NCBI GenBank assembly: GCA_023401595.1
Contig: JAEXDQ010000040.1
Location: 1-64,000, forward strand
Source of the DNA: Spirochaetota bacterium
Lineage (GTDB): Bacteria > Spirochaetota > Spirochaetia > Sphaerochaetales > Sphaerochaetaceae
Length of the DNA: 64,000 bases
Direction of reading: 5' to 3'
Positions within the stretch are counted from its first letter, which is position 1, and each line of letters begins with the position of its first letter. Below, in pieces: positions 61,153 to 64,000 of this stretch. The notes beneath the pieces are model-generated. The model worked only from the letters and a program-made list of their open reading frames with translations. It was not told where the DNA came from and ran no database searches. Made by a program: the position numbers and the translations under genes.

Positions 61153-62499
61153 TTATGCCAGCGCTTCGTACAAGGCACGTACAGCTTCGTCCTTTACCTT
61201 GCTCCGCACGCCAAACAGACAGGAGGTGTCTGACGCGCCATAGTTGAGGAATTCAAGTGAAATCCGCTGGCGGGCCAATGCGGAAGTCGCCTTGGACAGC
61301 AGGTCGGGCATTTCCATGATGCCCTCTCCAACTACGCCTATGACCGCATATCCGGAAGCCACGGAAATGGAGTCTAGCTCGAATTCATCTTTCAGGCGGG
61401 TCTTCATGGCTTCAAGGACACTTTCAGAGGCTTGTTTGGAGTCATAGAACCATACTATGGAGTCAATTCCGACAAGTGAGAATTCTGGGCGAATGCCGAA
61501 TACATGAAGCATGGTGAGCAACGCATGCCGTATTCCCGTCCGCTTGAAAAGCATCATCTTATGCAATGAAATACTGCTGTAGCCGTCGCGGGAGGAGACG
61601 CCGGCCAAGGGGACGCCTGAGCAATCCCTTGCGGGAACGATCATCGTCCCTGCCGCCTCTGGAGCGTTGGTATTCTTGACGTTGATAGGAATACCGGCAT
61701 CCATCACCGGAGCGATAGCCTCTTCATGAAAGACGCCGGCCCCGACTTCGGCGAGTTCACGGACTTCCTTATAGGTCATGGTCTGGACTACCTTTGCCTC
61801 AGGAATCAGGCGCGGATCGGCCATAAAGACACCGGAAACATCGGTCCAGTTCTCATAGAGCGTAGCGCCGACGGCCCGCGCCATGATAGCGCCGGTGATA
61901 TCCGACCCGCCACGGGAGAAGGTCTTTACCGTACCGTCTTCGGTCGCGCCATAAAACCCAGGAATCACATATTTTCCCCTAGGATCAAGGGTTTCGGAAA
62001 GCTTCAACCAAGTCGACGGGTGGACAGTACCATCATGGTTTATCACCACGACATCGGCCGTATCAAGAAATGTCCAGCCGAGATATTCGGCGACAAGGCG
62101 CGCACTCAAATATTCGCCGCGACTGGCGGCATAGTTGGTTCCATGCCCGGCATCGATGCAGCAGCGAATCTCATCGAGGACCGGTTTGAGAAAATCCGAC
62201 TTCATACCGAGGCCCGTCAGGATATCCGCATACCGTTTCGAGATATTCTTGAACAGCTCCTTGCAGGACTTTCCCCCTTGGACAAGCCTGTTGCAGTCAT
62301 ACAACATGTCCGTCACCTTCTCGTCATCCTTTGAACGGCGACCGGGAGCTGAAACGACGACGATGCTCCGGCGGGCATCCGCTTCAAGAATCGCCCTGAC
62401 TTTCTTCACATGGTCAGCGTCCGCGACGGAACTTCCGCCGAATTTGCACACTATCATATTCCGTCCCGCTTCTTTTCCAGACATCTGCATATCAGTCAT
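61153..62499 (-). CDS. Aspartate kinase
   Basis: About 448 residues, monofunctional. Catalytic domain: MIVCKFGGSSVADADHVKKV (KFGGSS), IVVVSAPGRRSKDDEKVTDM, the YVIPGFYGATEDG and FSRGGSDITGAIMARAVGAT segments for ATP and aspartate. Two ACT-type regulatory domains follow (about 300-375 and 380-448), with NTNAPEAAGTMIV and EFLNYGASDTSCLFGV. The enzyme commits aspartate to lysine, threonine, methionine and diaminopimelate. ATG 62499 follows GGAGAAAG; an internal ATG nearer KFGG lacks a site. Which amino acid inhibits it cannot be read from the sequence. The 5' region shows no lysine riboswitch. Confidence 0.93.
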   Translation of the reverse strand: MTDMQMSGKEAGRNMIVCKFGGSSVADADHVKKVRAILEADARRSIVVVSAPGRRSKDDEKVTDMLYDCNRLVQGGKSCKELFKNISKRYADILTGLGMKSDFLKPVLDEIRCCIDAGHGTNYAASRGEYLSARLVAEYLGWTFLDTADVVVINHDGTVHPSTWLKLSETLDPRGKYVIPGFYGATEDGTVKTFSRGGSDITGAIMARAVGATLYENWTDVSGVFMADPRLIPEAKVVQTMTYKEVRELAEVGAGVFHEEAIAPVMDAGIPINVKNTNAPEAAGTMIVPARDCSGVPLAGVSSRDGYSSISLHKMMLFKRTGIRHALLTMLHVFGIRPEFSLVGIDSIVWFYDSKQASESVLEAMKTRLKDEFELDSISVASGYAVIGVVGEGIMEMPDLLSKATSALARQRISLEFLNYGASDTSCLFGVRSKVKDEAVRALYEALA

Positions 62500-62759
62500 A
62501 TCACTTTCTCCACGTATCAGATTATCTAATCCCAACATGACAAAGAAATCGGACACATTGTCCATCAGCCGGAGAATAGTATAAAACCGTATCTTAGGCA
62601 ATCTTTTTATCAAATACTCCGCAAGAAACCTCTATCAGTCGTAGCAGGGAATCCTCACGGGCTTCCCACGGGTCGCTTGCATATTTCAAGTGACAGGACT
62701 GTGGAGAATACGATACACTGTGGGTACACTTCTTCCAGGAAAAACCCAGGAGGTTTTTT

Positions 62760-64000
62760 ATGCAGGACTCTCGCAAAACGATTGTTTCATGGTCTTTGTA
62801 CGATTGGGCGAACAGCGCTTTCGCTACGACGGTCATGGCGGGCTTCTTCCCAGTCTTCTTTAGTTCCTATTGGTCTTCGTCCGCGACGAGCCAGCAAAGC
62901 ACCTTCTATCTTGGAATGGCGAATTCCATCGCCTCGATCTTCGTCGCCGCCATGGCGCCTGTGCTAGGAGCGATAGCGGACAATGGCAGCTACCGCAAGC
63001 GACTGCTCATATTCTTCGCGTTCCTTGGAGCGATCATGACGGGCGCGCTCTGGTTCGTCGCTGCAGGAAACTGGCCGCTCGCGGTCGTGTTCTACATTAC
63101 CGCCACCATCGGCTTCAGTGGCGCGAACACGTTCTACGATTCGCTGCTACCCGCCGTCGCTTCAGAAAAGAAGGTCGATTTCGTATCTTCTCTTGGCTTC
63201 AGCCTCGGCTACATCGGCGGAGGGCTGCTGTTCCTGGTCAACGTACTGATGTACCTGAACCCTGGCTGGTTCGGGCTTCCCGATGAAGCGACGGCGGTCA
63301 GGGCGTCCTTCATGTCCGTGGCAATCTGGTGGCTGGTCTTCTCTCTCCCGCTGTTACTGTTCGTAAAGGAACCCCAGGGTGAAAAACACTATACGGCTGG
63401 CAAAGCGATCAGACAGGGTTTTTCCCAGATCGCCGGTACGTTCAGGGCAATCAAGACATTGAAGGTAACGGGACTCTTCCTGATCGCCTACTGGTGCTAT
63501 ATCGACGGCGTCGATACGATCATCCGCATGGCGGTTGACTACGGTACGGCGTTGGGCTTTCCCAGCGAATCGTTGATCGTGGCGTTGCTGATCACCCAAT
63601 TCGTCGCGTTCCCAGCGGCGTTGGCATACAACTGGTTCGGCCACAAGGTCGGCGTCAAACGGGCGTTGCTGATCGCCATCTGCGCATACGGCCTGATCGC
63701 CGTCTTGGGTTTCTTCATGACGAAACCGATTCATTTCTACCTGCTGGCATGCCTGATCGGACTGTTCCAAGGCGGCATACAGGCGCTGAGCCGCAGTTAC
63801 TATACCCGTTTGATTCCGCAGGAGCAGTCCGCGCAGTTCTTCGGGTTCTTCAACATGCTCGGCAAGTTCGCCGCTATTGTCGGCCCCCTGTTGGTCGGCG
63901 TGGTCACTGTACTCACCGGCAGCAACCGGCTGGGGATCATCAGTCTGGTAATTCTGTTCGCGGCGGGAGGAATATTGCTGATGAGGGTCGATGAAAGCAA
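62760..64000 (+). CDS. UMF1/Atg22-type MFS transporter, cut by window edge
   Basis: 413 residues seen, still open at the window edge. The N-terminus MQDSRKTIVSWSLYDWANSA is typical of the UMF1 family (bacterial relatives of yeast Atg22), with SYDWANS-like WSLYDWANSAFATTVMAGFF. Later marks include GPLLVGVVTVLTGSNRLG and LACLIGLFQGGIQALSRSYY, matching the GxxQGGxQALSRSxxxxLIP family motif. Atg22 recycles amino acids from vacuoles; bacterial substrates are unknown. ATG 62760 follows AGGAGG. Divergent from aspartokinase. Confidence 0.9.
   Translation, partial: MQDSRKTIVSWSLYDWANSAFATTVMAGFFPVFFSSYWSSSATSQQSTFYLGMANSIASIFVAAMAPVLGAIADNGSYRKRLLIFFAFLGAIMTGALWFVAAGNWPLAVVFYITATIGFSGANTFYDSLLPAVASEKKVDFVSSLGFSLGYIGGGLLFLVNVLMYLNPGWFGLPDEATAVRASFMSVAIWWLVFSLPLLLFVKEPQGEKHYTAGKAIRQGFSQIAGTFRAIKTLKVTGLFLIAYWCYIDGVDTIIRMAVDYGTALGFPSESLIVALLITQFVAFPAALAYNWFGHKVGVKRALLIAICAYGLIAVLGFFMTKPIHFYLLACLIGLFQGGIQALSRSYYTRLIPQEQSAQFFGFFNMLGKFAAIVGPLLVGVVTVLTGSNRLGIISLVILFAAGGILLMRVDES

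Noticed and set aside
62500..62760. Lysine riboswitch upstream of aspartokinase
   Set aside because: The stretch has an AGAGG and GCG that recall the start of the motif, but the later conserved elements and a terminator or ribosome-site sequestering stem are absent.

Overview
The window looks like the chromosome of a Gram-negative-type (diderm) bacterium of about 52-54% GC. It has a TolC-RND tripartite pump, beta-barrel outer-membrane proteins, many Sec/lipoprotein precursors with relaxed lipoboxes, TTG/GTG starts and strong GGAGG ribosome sites. This set, with a Treponema-type barrel next to a lipoprotein, best fits a spirochaete of the Sphaerochaeta kind. That assignment is an inference from gene content; no rRNA is present to confirm it.

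Layout. 1-7.4 kb: rubrerythrin fragment, a truncated KdpD-like kinase with a KdpE-like regulator but no kdpFABC, a YjdF-like membrane protein, a DEDDh exonuclease, a CyuA-type cysteine desulfidase and a phospholipase-D family protein. 7.5-16.4 kb: a four-gene RND efflux operon (adaptor, pump, lipoprotein, TolC) divergent from a TetR-family regulator, with two palindromic operators between them and an 11-bp tandem array just behind tetR. 16.5-17.8 kb: a small AT-rich island with a class III Fic protein joined to a broken Bro-N segment, a frameshifted DUF4314 gene and a small unknown gene. 17.8-35 kb: ManA, NhaC antiporter, barrel + lipoprotein pair, acyl-CoA synthetase, ZIP transporter, GntR regulator, ASCH protein, DMT transporter with a His-rich tail, and a first iron-type ABC importer. 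35.4-37.1 kb: tRNA-Gly(CCC) followed by an AT-rich AAA/DUF4143 gene, a probable integration site. 37.4-46 kb: MefA-like MFS pump with an attenuator-like leader, diguanylate cyclase, PEBP protein, D-aminoacylase-type amidohydrolase and a large M16C peptidase. 46-51.1 kb: a second iron-type ABC importer in one operon with a metallo-beta-lactamase-fold protein. 51.4-55 kb: geranylgeranyl-reductase-family flavoprotein facing an AmmeMemoRadiSam operon (Memo, AMMECR1, radical SAM) that also carries a TIGR04076 gene. 55-64 kb: orphan LytTR regulator, a giant Ig-domain lipoprotein, an orphan MsmK/UgpC-type ATPase, aspartokinase and a partial UMF1-type MFS gene at the right edge.

Main points for a second look: (1) the MFS leader at 38.75-38.93 kb, where a 14-codon peptide ending Lys-Val-Arg overlaps mutually exclusive stems that can reach the pump's ribosome site; (2) the AmmeMemoRadiSam/TIGR04076 operon, a conserved system whose chemistry is poorly described; (3) two unrelated-sequence tandem arrays with the same 11-bp period, each directly behind a gene; (4) the metallo-hydrolase inside an iron-type ABC operon; (5) the Fic/Bro-N/DUF4314 island. 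All calls come from reading the sequence; no database search was run.
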